DNA of 64,000 nucleotides from Bradyrhizobium sp. Arg816 (GTDB taxonomy: Bacteria > Pseudomonadota > Alphaproteobacteria > Rhizobiales > Xanthobacteraceae). Every line of letters starts with the position of its first letter. Positions within the stretch are counted from its first letter, which is position 1. Shown piece after piece: positions 43,035 to 52,082 of the stretch. The stretch covers positions 124,001 to 188,000 of the forward strand of contig NZ_JAPRAQ010000013.1 in NCBI RefSeq assembly GCF_029989365.1, written 5' to 3'. Position numbers and translations under genes: made by a program. Under the pieces are notes generated by a model. The model saw nothing but the letters and a program-made list of their open reading frames with translations, was not told the DNA's origin and did no database searches.

Positions 43035-43781
43035 CTAGCCGCCCTCTCCTTGCACCCAACCCGTCGCAATCGCGCTCGCCCAAATGAACATGCCTTTGTT
43101 GCGCGCCAGTGCGGCCATGGCCGCGGTGTCGTAGGGCACGTAGCGGATCGTCGCGGACCAGCCTGCGCCGGCATGCTCCAGGATCGCGTAGCACGCATGA
43201 GGCGTGCCGACCTCGACCACGTAGGGAACGGGCACTTTCCCGTCATAGCCGGGCAAGCCGACGCTGCCGGGATTCACGACCAGCCGTCCATCCCTCAAAC
43301 GCACCACGCGCGGAATATGCGTGTGGGCGCACAGGATGATCTCAGCGTCGATCCCCTCAGCTTCAGCCTCGATCGCGTCGATGCCGCTCGGACGCGGGCA
43401 GCCGTCGTCGGCGATGTGGTCGAGCCAGAAAGCTGCGTCATCCCTTGGCGATCCATGGCACAGGAACACCCGTCCCTTATACGTGAGCGTGGACGGCATG
43501 CTTGCCATCCACTCGAAATGCTTGCGCGCGAGCTCACGGAAATCGCTGCGAGCGGAGCCGCCGGCCTGCCAGAGCTCGACGAGGATTCGATCCTGATCGC
43601 CCCGTATCGACGGAAAGCCCCGCGCCATCAACAGGTCCGCGGTCTTGGCTGCCTCGAGCGGGCCACTGACGTGGTCACCGAGGTTCACGACCTCGTCGAT
43701 GCCGGCCGTGGCGATGTCCGCAAGAACGGCTTCAAGTGCCGAACGATTCCCATGCACGTCCGCGATGGCAGCAAATCTCAT
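43035..43781 (-). CDS. metallophosphoesterase (YfcE/MJ0936-like)
   Basis: 248-aa calcineurin-like phosphoesterase. Metal motifs in order: DVHGN (about 8-12), NLGDHVSGP (about 33-41), RGDQD where most relatives have GNHD/GNCD (about 60-64), CHGSP (about 109-113), AHTH (about 153-156) and NPGSVG (about 170-175). Expected to hydrolyse phosphodiesters in the cytoplasm. The gene is isolated: 113 bp from the convergent SBP gene and 252 bp from the GMC gene. Confidence 0.9.
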   Translation of the reverse strand: MRFAAIADVHGNRSALEAVLADIATAGIDEVVNLGDHVSGPLEAAKTADLLMARGFPSIRGDQDRILVELWQAGGSARSDFRELARKHFEWMASMPSTLTYKGRVFLCHGSPRDDAAFWLDHIADDGCPRPSGIDAIEAEAEGIDAEIILCAHTHIPRVVRLRDGRLVVNPGSVGLPGYDGKVPVPYVVEVGTPHACYAILEHAGAGWSATIRYVPYDTAAMAALARNKGMFIWASAIATGWVQGEGG

Positions 43782-43989
43782 TTGGCCCCTCCCATTCGGA
43801 ATGGCCGATTGTTCGCGCTATGCGGGGATGCAGTTCTGGCTAGTTTGTTTAGCTACGTCTCTTTAGCTGCATTTGTAGAAGCGCCCGCAAGCTGAGGATC
43901 AAATCGGCGCTGGCAGAAGAATTACACGATCGTGGTTGCCAGGCAAGCGACGCGAGTTACGAACTGTCGCGGCAATGCCGACGTGACCT

Positions 43990-44016
43990 CGGGAAAATAA
44001 CGCGCTACGTTTCCCG
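43990..44016. promoter_or_regulatory. inverted repeat upstream of the GMC oxidoreductase
   Basis: CGGGAAA-N13-TTTCCCG, 17 bp before ATG 44034. Perfect 7-bp arms in a 252-bp gap between divergent genes. A regulator site is plausible; no regulator is adjacent. Confidence 0.45.
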
Positions 44017-44033
44017 GACAAGACCAAGAGGAA

Positions 44034-45740
44034 ATGCCAATCGTGTACGACTTCATTATCGTCGGCGGCGGCTCGGCGGGGTCCGTGCTGGCCCACCGGC
44101 TCTCCGCAAAGAGCGCCAACAAGGTCCTGCTGTGCGAGGCCGGACAGGACACACCGCCCGGCAACGAGCCCGCCGAGATCAGGGACAGCTATCCGGGCAC
44201 GGCCTATTTCGATCCCCGCTTCCATTGGACCGAACTCAAGGTCACGACCCAGATCGTCAGCCACAACAATCCGAACGAAGCGCGTCCTCCTTTACGCAAA
44301 TACGAGCAGGCGCGCGTGCTGGGCGGCGGCTCGTCGATCAACGGCCAGATGGCCAACCGCGGCGCACCGACCGACTACGATGAATGGGACGCGCGGGGCG
44401 CCGACGGCTGGAGCTGGAACGACGTGCTGCCCTTCTTCAAGAAGGTCGAGCGCGACCTCGATTTCGACGGGCCGTACCACGGCAAGGACGGCCGAATTCC
44501 GGTACGCAGAATTCCGCGTGAACACTGGACGCGGCATTCGCAGGCGTTCGCCGACGCCTTCCAGCAGGCCGGCCATCAGTTCGTGCCTGACCAGAACGGC
44601 GAGTTCGTCGACGGCTATTTTCCGGTGACGCATTCCAATCAGGCCGAGCAACGCGTCTCGGCCGCGATGGGCTATCTCGATCGTGACACGCGCAAGCGCG
44701 CCAATCTCACCATCTCCACCAACACGCAGGTGAGAGAGCTGCTGTTCGAAGGCACGCAATGCGTCGGCGTGAAGGCGATGGTCGACGGACGGGAACAGGA
44801 ATTCCGCGGCCGCGAGATCATCCTCTCCAGCGGCGCGATCCATTCGCCGGCGCATCTCCTGCGCGGCGGCATCGGCCCGGTCGGTCATCTCAAGGATATG
44901 GGCATTCCGGTCCTGATGGGACTGGCAGGCGTCGGCCAGCGCCTGATGGATCATCCCTCGATTTCGCTGTCGTCCTTTGTCCGCCGCGGCGCGCGCATGA
45001 ACGAGCACACTAGGCGCCACATGCAGCTTGGCCTGCGTTATTCATCCGGGCTGTCGGGCGTACCGAAGGGCGACATGTTCGTCGTCCTGCTCAGCAAATC
45101 GGCCTGGCACGCGGTCGGCGAGCAGATCGGCTCGCTGCTGACCTTCGTCAACAAGACCTATTCCGAGACCGGACAGGTCAAGCTCGCCTCGCGCGATCCC
45201 GCCGCCGAGCCGATCGTCGAGTTCAATCTGCTGTCCGACCGCCGCGACCTCGATCGTCTGATGAGCGGCTTCCGCAAGATGGCGGCCGTGCAGATGAGCG
45301 ACTTGGTCAAGGCGGTGACGGACAAGCCGTTTCCGGCCGCCTATACGGACAAGGTGCGCAAGATCGGCGTGGTCAATACCAAAAACAGGATCCTGACCAA
45401 GATCGCCGCGACCTTGATGGACGGGCCGGCGGCGCTACGCCACTACCTGATCGACAATTTCGTCGTCGAAGGTTTCACCTTCGACCAGGTGATGAACGAC
45501 GACGATGCGCTGGAAGCCTTCGTCCGCAAGGCGACCATCGGGGTGTGGCACGCCTCGTGCTCATGCCGCATGGGCCGGGCCGACGATCCGATGGCGGTGG
45601 TCGATAGCCAGGGCCGCGTCAAAGGCATCCAGGGCCTGCGCGTCGTCGACGCCTCGATCTTCCCCGTGGTGCCATGCGCCAACACCAATTTTCCGGTGCT
45701 GATGTCGGCGGAGAAGATCGCTGCGGCAATGGTGCAGTGA
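44034..45740 (+). CDS. GMC-family FAD oxidoreductase (choline dehydrogenase-like)
   Basis: 568 aa. FAD motif FIIVGGGSAGSVLAHRLSA (about 7-25) with CEAG; GMC signature 1 region ARVLGGGSSINGQMANRGA (about 93-111); signature 2 around LSSGAIHSPAHLLRGGIGP. The catalytic His is in GVWHASCSCRMG near residue 505, and an Asn in VPCANTNFPVLMSAEKIA takes the second position. Oxidises an alcohol to an aldehyde. AGAGG is very close to the ATG; GTG 44043 is an alternative start. Next to a convergent TetR gene, 69 bp away. Confidence 0.92.
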   Translation: MPIVYDFIIVGGGSAGSVLAHRLSAKSANKVLLCEAGQDTPPGNEPAEIRDSYPGTAYFDPRFHWTELKVTTQIVSHNNPNEARPPLRKYEQARVLGGGSSINGQMANRGAPTDYDEWDARGADGWSWNDVLPFFKKVERDLDFDGPYHGKDGRIPVRRIPREHWTRHSQAFADAFQQAGHQFVPDQNGEFVDGYFPVTHSNQAEQRVSAAMGYLDRDTRKRANLTISTNTQVRELLFEGTQCVGVKAMVDGREQEFRGREIILSSGAIHSPAHLLRGGIGPVGHLKDMGIPVLMGLAGVGQRLMDHPSISLSSFVRRGARMNEHTRRHMQLGLRYSSGLSGVPKGDMFVVLLSKSAWHAVGEQIGSLLTFVNKTYSETGQVKLASRDPAAEPIVEFNLLSDRRDLDRLMSGFRKMAAVQMSDLVKAVTDKPFPAAYTDKVRKIGVVNTKNRILTKIAATLMDGPAALRHYLIDNFVVEGFTFDQVMNDDDALEAFVRKATIGVWHASCSCRMGRADDPMAVVDSQGRVKGIQGLRVVDASIFPVVPCANTNFPVLMSAEKIAAAMVQ

Positions 45741-45809
45741 GCGCTATCCGCTATTGCCCCGATGCACCCGAGGCTTGGCGCCCCACAGCGATACGAGCGA
45801 ACGTCCACG

Positions 45810-46421
45810 TCAGACCGTACGTTGGGTGGCGGCGGCAGTTGGGACGAATGGCCATGCCAACATTGCAAGTTCTACGACGCGGCGAAGCTCGCCAACCGTC
45901 GCGCCGGCTTGCGGCAAATTCATTATCGCCTGCAACACACCAAGGTAGTGCCACGCTAATCCGTCGATGTCCGCCGTCGCCGCCAATTCTCCACTTGCAA
46001 CCGCCTCGCGTAAAATGCTGCCGAGGATCGCGCGCTGCCGCATAAGTCCCTGCCGCGCGACCGACTGGCCCGCCGGAGGCAGATCGACCATCTCAGCGCA
46101 CGATCGGGTCAGCATGCATCCCGCGGGCCGCGCCGTCTTGCCTCCTCTGGGCAGGAATTCGTGCAACAACGCTTCGAGCTGTTGGCGCTTCGTGTCGGCT
46201 CGAACGGCGCTCATGCGCCGCTCGACGCGCTCGATGTAAGCCGAAAGGACCTCTTCGAATAGCCCGTCCTTGTCTTGAAATCGCTTGTACATACTCGACC
46301 GCGACAGGCCCATCGCCGTCGTCAGTTGATCGATCGACGAAGCCGAATAGCCGTGACGCCAGAACACATCCATCGCGGAATTGATCACGGCATCGTCATC
46401 GAATTGGGGTTTTCCACTCAT
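45810..46421 (-). CDS. TetR/AcrR-family regulator
   Basis: 203 aa. DNA-binding domain about residues 9-55 (AVINSAMDVFWRHGYSASSI, then LTTAMGLSRSSMYKRFQDKD). The C-terminal domain has a Cys in AGCMLTRSCAEM, as in AcuR/NemR-like members. In-frame ATGs 18-21 bp upstream overlap the palindrome, so ATG 46421 is preferred. Divergent from the NmrA-like reductase gene, with two palindromes between them. Confidence 0.9.
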   Translation of the reverse strand: MSGKPQFDDDAVINSAMDVFWRHGYSASSIDQLTTAMGLSRSSMYKRFQDKDGLFEEVLSAYIERVERRMSAVRADTKRQQLEALLHEFLPRGGKTARPAGCMLTRSCAEMVDLPPAGQSVARQGLMRQRAILGSILREAVASGELAATADIDGLAWHYLGVLQAIMNLPQAGATVGELRRVVELAMLAWPFVPTAAATQRTV

Positions 46422-46441
46422 GCCATTCCCACTTGACATCA

Positions 46442-46481
46442 TGGAACGATCGTTCCAAGTATCTTGAACTGATCGTTCCAA
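46442..46481. promoter_or_regulatory. tandem TetR operators
   Basis: TGGAACGATCGTTCCA (46442-46457) is a perfect 16-bp palindrome. A second site, GAAC-TGATC-GTTCC with flanking TT/AA (46464-46481), shares both half sites with one extra spacer base. They lie in the 79-bp gap between tetR and the divergent NmrA-like gene, as expected for autoregulation. Confidence 0.8.
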
Positions 46482-46500
46482 GATACGGAAGGTTATCCGG

Positions 46501-47385
46501 ATGTTCAACCCCTCCCAGCGTGGCGCTGGCCGCACGCGCATTGCGGTGGCGGGAGCCACAGGTCGCGTCGGCTCCGCCTTGATTTCGAAACTGTTCACGG
46601 AACCGGTTGAGATTGTGGCATTGACCCGCACGTCGGATGCTGGACGTCTGCCGTCCGGAGTTTCGCTGGCGACCGTGGACTTCGATGCGCGATCGACTTT
46701 GGACAACGCGCTGCGCGGAGCTGACCGTCTGTTCCTCGCCCACGGCACGTCCCCCCGGCAAGTCGCCAACGAAATTGCGCTGATCGACGCAGCCGTGGCC
46801 GCCGGCGTAGGCCACATCGTCAAATTGTCTGTGTTGGGACCACCGTCTCGGCTGCATCCGTTCGACTGGCATACGCAAATTGAGGCGCATCTTGCGACCT
46901 GCGACGTAGGCTTCACGGTTTTGCGGCCATCGAGTTTCGTCGATATCCTGGCGCGGGCTGGCGCTCCAGTTGCCAATGACGCATGGGGCGGGGCAGCCGG
47001 CGATGGATTGGTCAACCTGATCGACACACGCGATGTGGCGGACTCGGCTTTCGCAGTCCTTCTCGACGACGCGCACGCAACTTCCCAGCGCGCCTATCAC
47101 CTGACCGGGCCAGCCGCGGTCAGCATGCCTGAGATAGCAAGTGAAGTGTCCAGATTGCTTGGACGAGTCGTCACATATCAGCACCGAAGCCCCGCGGAGC
47201 AGCGTGAGAAGCTATTGGCGTCCGGGCTCACCGAATTTGTCGCCGACCTACTGCTCGGTCTGGATCGCCTTTTCTACGAATCGGTCCTCGCAGAAACCAC
47301 GTCGACTGTTCGCGAGTTGACGGGCCACGCTCCGCGCCCGGTAACCGATTGGCTGAGCGACAACATCTCGGTGTTTCGAAAATAG
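46501..47385 (+). CDS. NAD(P)-binding NmrA/SDR-a5-like protein
   Basis: 294 aa with an atypical SDR fold. Cofactor motif IAVAGATGRVGSALISKL (about 14-31) and TRTSDAGRLP; VKLSVLGPPS near 107; no YxxxK pair is evident, as in NmrA and QOR2-type quinone or azo reductases. TetR-divergent placement suggests induction by a toxic electrophile or quinone. It is richer in A/T than its neighbours in places, which may point to more recent acquisition. Confidence 0.85.
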   Translation: MFNPSQRGAGRTRIAVAGATGRVGSALISKLFTEPVEIVALTRTSDAGRLPSGVSLATVDFDARSTLDNALRGADRLFLAHGTSPRQVANEIALIDAAVAAGVGHIVKLSVLGPPSRLHPFDWHTQIEAHLATCDVGFTVLRPSSFVDILARAGAPVANDAWGGAAGDGLVNLIDTRDVADSAFAVLLDDAHATSQRAYHLTGPAAVSMPEIASEVSRLLGRVVTYQHRSPAEQREKLLASGLTEFVADLLLGLDRLFYESVLAETTSTVRELTGHAPRPVTDWLSDNISVFRK

Positions 47386-47435
47386 CTGAAACCGAGGCGA
47401 CGCATCATAGGGTCTGATCTCATGGTGCCGCCTTG

Positions 47436-48929
47436 CTACATCGCAGTCATAGCTTGCACCCCACCGGACCGCGCCGATAGCTCCGCCCACACGCGGAAGC
47501 GCGCGCCGTCGTTGAGCGGCACGATGTGAAACGGCTGGCCGAAGATCGCGAGCGGCTCATTTCCCGGCTCGAACCGCGGCCAGGCTTGCACGACATCCGG
47601 CATGCCGGTCGTGACGAAGCGCAAGACGCTCGCCTGAAACCGCGCGGCGACATCGATGTCATCAGGCGTCATCGGGCCGCCCTTGCGCTTGAGGATCGGC
47701 CGATCAATGAAATCAGGCAGATGCGCCCACAGGCAGGCATTGTCCGCGCCATGGGTCGGTCCCTGCGACAGGAACGGCTCCAGGGCCGGGCGATGATCGA
47801 ACCGGCTCAACCACACCGCGCCGCCTGCCGCAGCATGAAGCCGCGCGAGATCGGCCATGGGGCGATGCCAGAACGCATCCGACAGCAGCGCCTCGTACGG
47901 ATCCTCGTCAAGGCGCGCGGTGGCGCGGTAATAGGATAGCAGTCGGCACCAGCCGGCATAGTCGAACGCAGCGCGCACCTGCCGCTCGGTGGTGCGGATC
48001 ATCGCCGCCGGCGGCTTGCTCTTCAGGAACATCACCATCTCGTCGCGGCAGGAGCCGAGCCAGAGCGGAATGTTGCGCAAAGTTCCGTCGGCGAAGACGT
48101 CGCGCGGCTCGCGCGGGATGACCGTGCCGTCGAGCACCGGACCGAACACGGTGCCTGCGTCCGTCTCGTCCGCGAGCCTGCGTCCAACGCGCTCTGCCGC
48201 CGCAAACAGCGTTGGCAGCGGCACGGACGCAATCGCGCTGGGATCGGGCACAAGCTCGAGCTCCTCGAGCACGTGGCGCGCGACATCATCTGCGTGACCC
48301 GCACTCATGATGTTGCGCCCGGGCGTACTCAGCGCGAGCGCACGAATAAACTTGCCTCTTGCCTGCGGCAGGGTTGCGAGCGCTATCACCATGGAGGCGC
48401 CGGCAGATTGTCCCGACAGCGTAATCGCATCCGGATCGCCGCCGAAGTTCGCGATGTTGGCACGGACCCAATTGAGCGCTGCGAGCGTATCCTGGAGCGC
48501 GAGGTTGTTGGCTTCGGCAAGGCCGTAGCGATGCAGTTGCAGGAAACCGAGCGGCCCGAGCCGGTAGTTGATGGTGACAATGACGGCTGGGCCGTGGGCG
48601 GCGAGGAAGGAACCGTCATAGTCGGCGCCGCCGCCGGTGACGAAGGCGCCGCCATGGATGAAGAAATTGACCGGCAGCGGGTGATCCGCCGCCGGCGCCC
48701 AGATGTTCAGGCTGAGACAGGATTCCTCGTCAGCATGATCGAGATGGCCGGGCTGCGGCGCGTAGGCGCCGTAGTCCGTGCAGCGGCGCGGCTCGGTCCA
48801 CGCGAGCGGCGGTGTCGCCCTGGCAAAGCGCCGCGCGATTGCGAACGGTACGCCCTTGAATGCTCGTAGGCCGTTCTGCTCGGCGCCGACGATCGGTCCG
48901 CTCGTGGTCGGAACTGCATTGGTCAACAT
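47436..48929 (-). CDS. type B carboxylesterase
   Basis: 497-aa alpha/beta hydrolase. Oxyanion hole FFIHGGAFVTGGGADYDG (about 90-107), nucleophile elbow TLSGQSAGAS (about 173-182), then acid and His regions (SCRDEMVMFL; THGADNACLW). ATG 48929 is used because the longer frame runs back into the MFS gene. Hydrolyses a carboxylic ester in the cytoplasm; no signal peptide. It follows the MHS transporter by 22 bp, so the transporter may import the ester or its acid. Confidence 0.9.
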   Translation of the reverse strand: MLTNAVPTTSGPIVGAEQNGLRAFKGVPFAIARRFARATPPLAWTEPRRCTDYGAYAPQPGHLDHADEESCLSLNIWAPAADHPLPVNFFIHGGAFVTGGGADYDGSFLAAHGPAVIVTINYRLGPLGFLQLHRYGLAEANNLALQDTLAALNWVRANIANFGGDPDAITLSGQSAGASMVIALATLPQARGKFIRALALSTPGRNIMSAGHADDVARHVLEELELVPDPSAIASVPLPTLFAAAERVGRRLADETDAGTVFGPVLDGTVIPREPRDVFADGTLRNIPLWLGSCRDEMVMFLKSKPPAAMIRTTERQVRAAFDYAGWCRLLSYYRATARLDEDPYEALLSDAFWHRPMADLARLHAAAGGAVWLSRFDHRPALEPFLSQGPTHGADNACLWAHLPDFIDRPILKRKGGPMTPDDIDVAARFQASVLRFVTTGMPDVVQAWPRFEPGNEPLAIFGQPFHIVPLNDGARFRVWAELSARSGGVQAMTAM

Positions 48930-48951
48930 GCGACTGTTACTCTGTCTTGTC

Positions 48952-50292
48952 TCAAGCGCGCTGCTTTCCGAGATCGGCGATGTCGACATTGTGGGTTTCG
49001 CGCGCGGTGGCCGCTGATGCCGCCGAGATCACGCAGCAGCAGGCAACGAAGATTGCCACGGGAATCCAGCCGTTCGGTCCCTCGCCGACCAGGCTTGCAC
49101 TCACCAGCGGCGTGAAGCCGGCGGCGAGGAAGCCGAGCTGCGTGCCGATCGCCGTGCCGGAGTAACGCACGCGCGCGTCGAACATCTCCGCATAGAACGA
49201 CGGCCAGATCGCATTCGGCGCGGCGTAGATGACACCCGAGAGGATCATCGCCGCGGCGAAGATCGCCAGCGTATTCCCCGATGTCACCAGCATGAAGTAC
49301 GGGAACACCAGCGCCGCACAGCCGAGCACGCCTCCGATGAACACCGGCTTGCGGCCGATCCTGTCGGCCAGCAGCGCCCACAGCGGCTGGGTGATCAGCG
49401 CCGTGACATTGCCGAGCACGCCGGCCCACAGCATGGTCGGGCGCGCGACGCCGAACTTGCTGGTGGCATAGCCGAGCGCGAACACCGCGGTCATCGTGCT
49501 CACGGTCGCAATCAGCGCGCAGACGATGACGCGCAGCACATCCGGCCAGTAGTCGCGCAAGAGCGTAACGACGGGGAAGCGCGCCACCTGCGCCTTGTCC
49601 TTGATGTCTTCGAAGACAGGCGTTTCCGGCATGGTCCTTCGCACCAGATAGGCGACCAGCAGCACGAGCGCGGAGAGCAGGAACGGAATGCGCCAGCCCC
49701 AGCTCAACAACTGGTCTTCCGGCAGACTCGACACCGGGATGAACACCAATGTCGCAAGGATCGCGCCGGCCTGGGTGCCGCTCAGGGTCCAGCTCGTGAA
49801 GAAGGCGCGGTTGGAATTGGCGGAATGCTCCAGCGTCAGCGAGTTGGCTCCGCTCTGCTCGCCGGCAGCCGACAGGCCCTGCAACAGACGGAGCAGCGTC
49901 AGGATGACAGGCGCGGCATTGCCGATCGTCTTGGCATCCGGCAACAGGCCGATCGCCAGCGTCGAGCCGCCCATCAGCACCAGCGTGAACAAGAGCACCG
50001 TCTTGCGGCCGATGCGGTCGCCGAAATGGCCGAGAATGACGGCGCCGACCGGGCGCGCGATATAGCCGATACCGAAGGAGAGCAACGCGAGCAGCGTTGC
50101 GGTCGGTGGATCGACATTGGCGAAGAACACTTTTGGAAAGATCAGCGCGGCAGCGGTGCCGTAGATGAAGAAGTCGTAGTATTCGAGCATGCTGCCGACG
50201 AAGCTGACCAGCGCGGCGCGCTTCGGCAGCTTGTTCGGCGTGGCTTCCGCGCTGGATGATGCGCGCAGCGGTGCGGTTGACGTCAACGTCAT
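48952..50292 (-). CDS. MHS-family MFS transporter
   Basis: 446 aa, 12 helices. Signatures GSMLEYYDFFIYGTAAAL in helix 1, RPVGAVILGHFGDRIGRKT and LLRLLQGLSAAGEQSGANSL. GGAGGAG lies 7 nt before ATG 50292. A paralogue of the transporter at 22329. Cotranscribed with the esterase, divergent from a TetR gene at 50501. Confidence 0.92.
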   Translation of the reverse strand: MTLTSTAPLRASSSAEATPNKLPKRAALVSFVGSMLEYYDFFIYGTAAALIFPKVFFANVDPPTATLLALLSFGIGYIARPVGAVILGHFGDRIGRKTVLLFTLVLMGGSTLAIGLLPDAKTIGNAAPVILTLLRLLQGLSAAGEQSGANSLTLEHSANSNRAFFTSWTLSGTQAGAILATLVFIPVSSLPEDQLLSWGWRIPFLLSALVLLVAYLVRRTMPETPVFEDIKDKAQVARFPVVTLLRDYWPDVLRVIVCALIATVSTMTAVFALGYATSKFGVARPTMLWAGVLGNVTALITQPLWALLADRIGRKPVFIGGVLGCAALVFPYFMLVTSGNTLAIFAAAMILSGVIYAAPNAIWPSFYAEMFDARVRYSGTAIGTQLGFLAAGFTPLVSASLVGEGPNGWIPVAIFVACCCVISAASAATARETHNVDIADLGKQRA

Positions 50293-50393
50293 TGAAGGCT
50301 CCTCCCCATCTGGCCGGTGCGGTTCGCGTCAGGCAGGTCGCCTCGCGCGCGTTTTCTGGTTCTGGTTGCCGCAACTTTGGTCTGGAGCAATAA

Positions 50394-50413
50394 TGTACGA
50401 ACTAGTACGTTTA
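50394..50413. promoter_or_regulatory. TetR-type operator candidate
   Basis: TGTACGAACTAGTACGTTTA: a palindrome of form T-N2-ACG-N-ACTAGT-N-CGT-N2-A in the gap between the MHS transporter and tetR. Confidence 0.6.
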
Positions 50414-50500
50414 TGCAATAGGCGTTGGATCAATGCTACAGCAGGCGAAATTTGCCTTCACCTTCAAGGTGATCCGTGGAAACTGGCGGGAGAAACAGTA

Positions 50501-51151
50501 ATGCTCGAGCGCATGCCGCCCCCATCGAAGCGCACCAACGATCCTGAGCGCACCAAGCGCGACATCCTCGAAGTGGCGATGGCCGAATTCGCCTCGGAGG
50601 GCTATTCCGGCGCCCGCGTCGATGCGATCGCGGCACGGACGCGCACATCCAAGCGGATGATCTATTATTATTTCGGCGGCAAGGAGCAGCTCTACCTCGC
50701 GGTGCTGGAGGAGGCCTATCGCAGCATCCGCGCGCTGGAGGACCAGCTCGACATCGAAAGCTGCGATGCCCGGGAGGGATTGCGCCGGCTGATCGAGGCC
50801 ACCTTCGACCATGACGAGCGCAATCCGAACTTCATCCGCCTCGTCAGCATCGAGAACATCCACCACGGCAAGCACCTCAAGCAGAATCTGCAACTGCGCC
50901 AGCTCAACGCCAGCGTGATCGCGACACTCGACGGCATCCTCGAACGCGGCCGCGGCGAAGGCGTCTTCCGCGACGACGTCGACGCCATCGACCTGCACCT
51001 CGCCATCTCCTCCTACTGCTTCTTCCGCGTCGCCAACCGCCACACGTTTGGGGCGCTGTTCGACCGCGACCTCAGCGAGCCCAGGGTGCTGGCGAAGAGC
51101 CGGACGCAGATCGTGGAGATGATCTTGGCGTGGCTGGGGGCGAAGGCTTAG
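50501..51151 (+). CDS. TetR-family regulator
   Basis: 216 aa from ATG 50501 with GGGAGA upstream. HTH domain about residues 14-62 (RTKRDILEVAMAEFASEGYS, then IAARTRTSKRMIYYYFGGKE), followed by a helical ligand domain of the RutR-like subgroup (EGLRRLIEATFDHDERNPNF). Divergent from the MHS transporter/esterase operon, its likely target through the palindrome at 50394. Confidence 0.92.
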   Translation: MLERMPPPSKRTNDPERTKRDILEVAMAEFASEGYSGARVDAIAARTRTSKRMIYYYFGGKEQLYLAVLEEAYRSIRALEDQLDIESCDAREGLRRLIEATFDHDERNPNFIRLVSIENIHHGKHLKQNLQLRQLNASVIATLDGILERGRGEGVFRDDVDAIDLHLAISSYCFFRVANRHTFGALFDRDLSEPRVLAKSRTQIVEMILAWLGAKA

Positions 51152-51170
51152 CAGCCACCACGCACTCGCT

Positions 51171-51273
51171 GTCATGCCCCGGCTTGACCGGGCATCCAGT
51201 ACGCTGCGGCCTATCGGCCTAATCACCACTGTCTCTGGAATACTGGATCGCCCGATCAAGTCGGGCGATGACA
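51171..51273. repeat. dispersed inverted repeat (GTCATGCCC...GGGCGATGACA type)
   Basis: Left arm GTCATGCCCCGGCTTGACCG with GGGCATCCAGTA; right arm TACTGGATCGCCCG and GTCGGGCGATGACA. The arms pair over about 30 bp each around a short loop. It fills most of the gap between the convergent tetR and ABC permease genes and may also terminate transcription. Confidence 0.7.
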
Positions 51274-51296
51274 CCGAGAATGGGGCGGCATCGCGC

Positions 51297-52082
51297 TCAC
51301 CCGCTCCTCTTCCCCCGCGTGCTCGCCAGCAGCACCAGCATGAACGACGCCGCCGTCATCAGCGTCGAGATCGCGGCAATGGTCGGGTCGATCTCGTCGC
51401 GGAGCGCGGTGAACATGCGCTTGGTCAGCGGCTGATACTGGCCGCCGGAAATGAACAACGCGACGATGGTCTCGTCCATCGCCGAGATGAAGGCGAAGAT
51501 GCCGCCCGCGACCACGCTCGACTTGATCTGCGGCAGCGTCACCGCGAAGAAGCTGCGCAGGCGGTTCATGCCGAGGCTGCGCGCCACCATCTCCTGCGCC
51601 GGATCGAAGCTCTGCAAGCCCGCAAGCACCGAGATGACGACATAGGGCAAGCCCAGCATCACATTCGCCAGCACGAGGCCGGGCATGGTCGCGACCAGGC
51701 CGACCTTTGCATAGACGAAGAAAATGCCGACCGCAGTGATGATGATCGGCACCACCAGCGGCAGCAGCAGCGCCATATGGAACATGCGCATGATGCGCAG
51801 CTTCGACTGGCTGATCGCGTAGGCCGCCGCAACCCCGCACGGCGTTGCGATCAGGACAGTGAAGAACGCGACCGTCAGCGTCACCCGCGTCGCCTGCATC
51901 CAGGCCGGATTGGCGAAATATTGCTGGTACCAGCGCAGCGAGAACGACGGCGGCGGGAACGTCAGGAAGCGCGCACTGGAGAACGAGATCGGGGCGATGA
52001 TCAGGACGGGAAGGATCAGATAGACCAGCACCAGCGCGCTGATCACGTAGAGGACAATCCGTGCGGGCGAAGTGCGCGTCAT
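51297..52082 (-). CDS. ABC transporter permease (PotC type)
   Basis: 261 aa, six helices, EAA loop in ARSLGMNRLRSFFAVTLPQI (about 161-180). Last gene of a six-gene spermidine/putrescine-type importer operon; its ATG overlaps the stop of the preceding permease (ATGA). Confidence 0.93.
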   Translation of the reverse strand: MTRTSPARIVLYVISALVLVYLILPVLIIAPISFSSARFLTFPPPSFSLRWYQQYFANPAWMQATRVTLTVAFFTVLIATPCGVAAAYAISQSKLRIMRMFHMALLLPLVVPIIITAVGIFFVYAKVGLVATMPGLVLANVMLGLPYVVISVLAGLQSFDPAQEMVARSLGMNRLRSFFAVTLPQIKSSVVAGGIFAFISAMDETIVALFISGGQYQPLTKRMFTALRDEIDPTIAAISTLMTAASFMLVLLASTRGKRSG

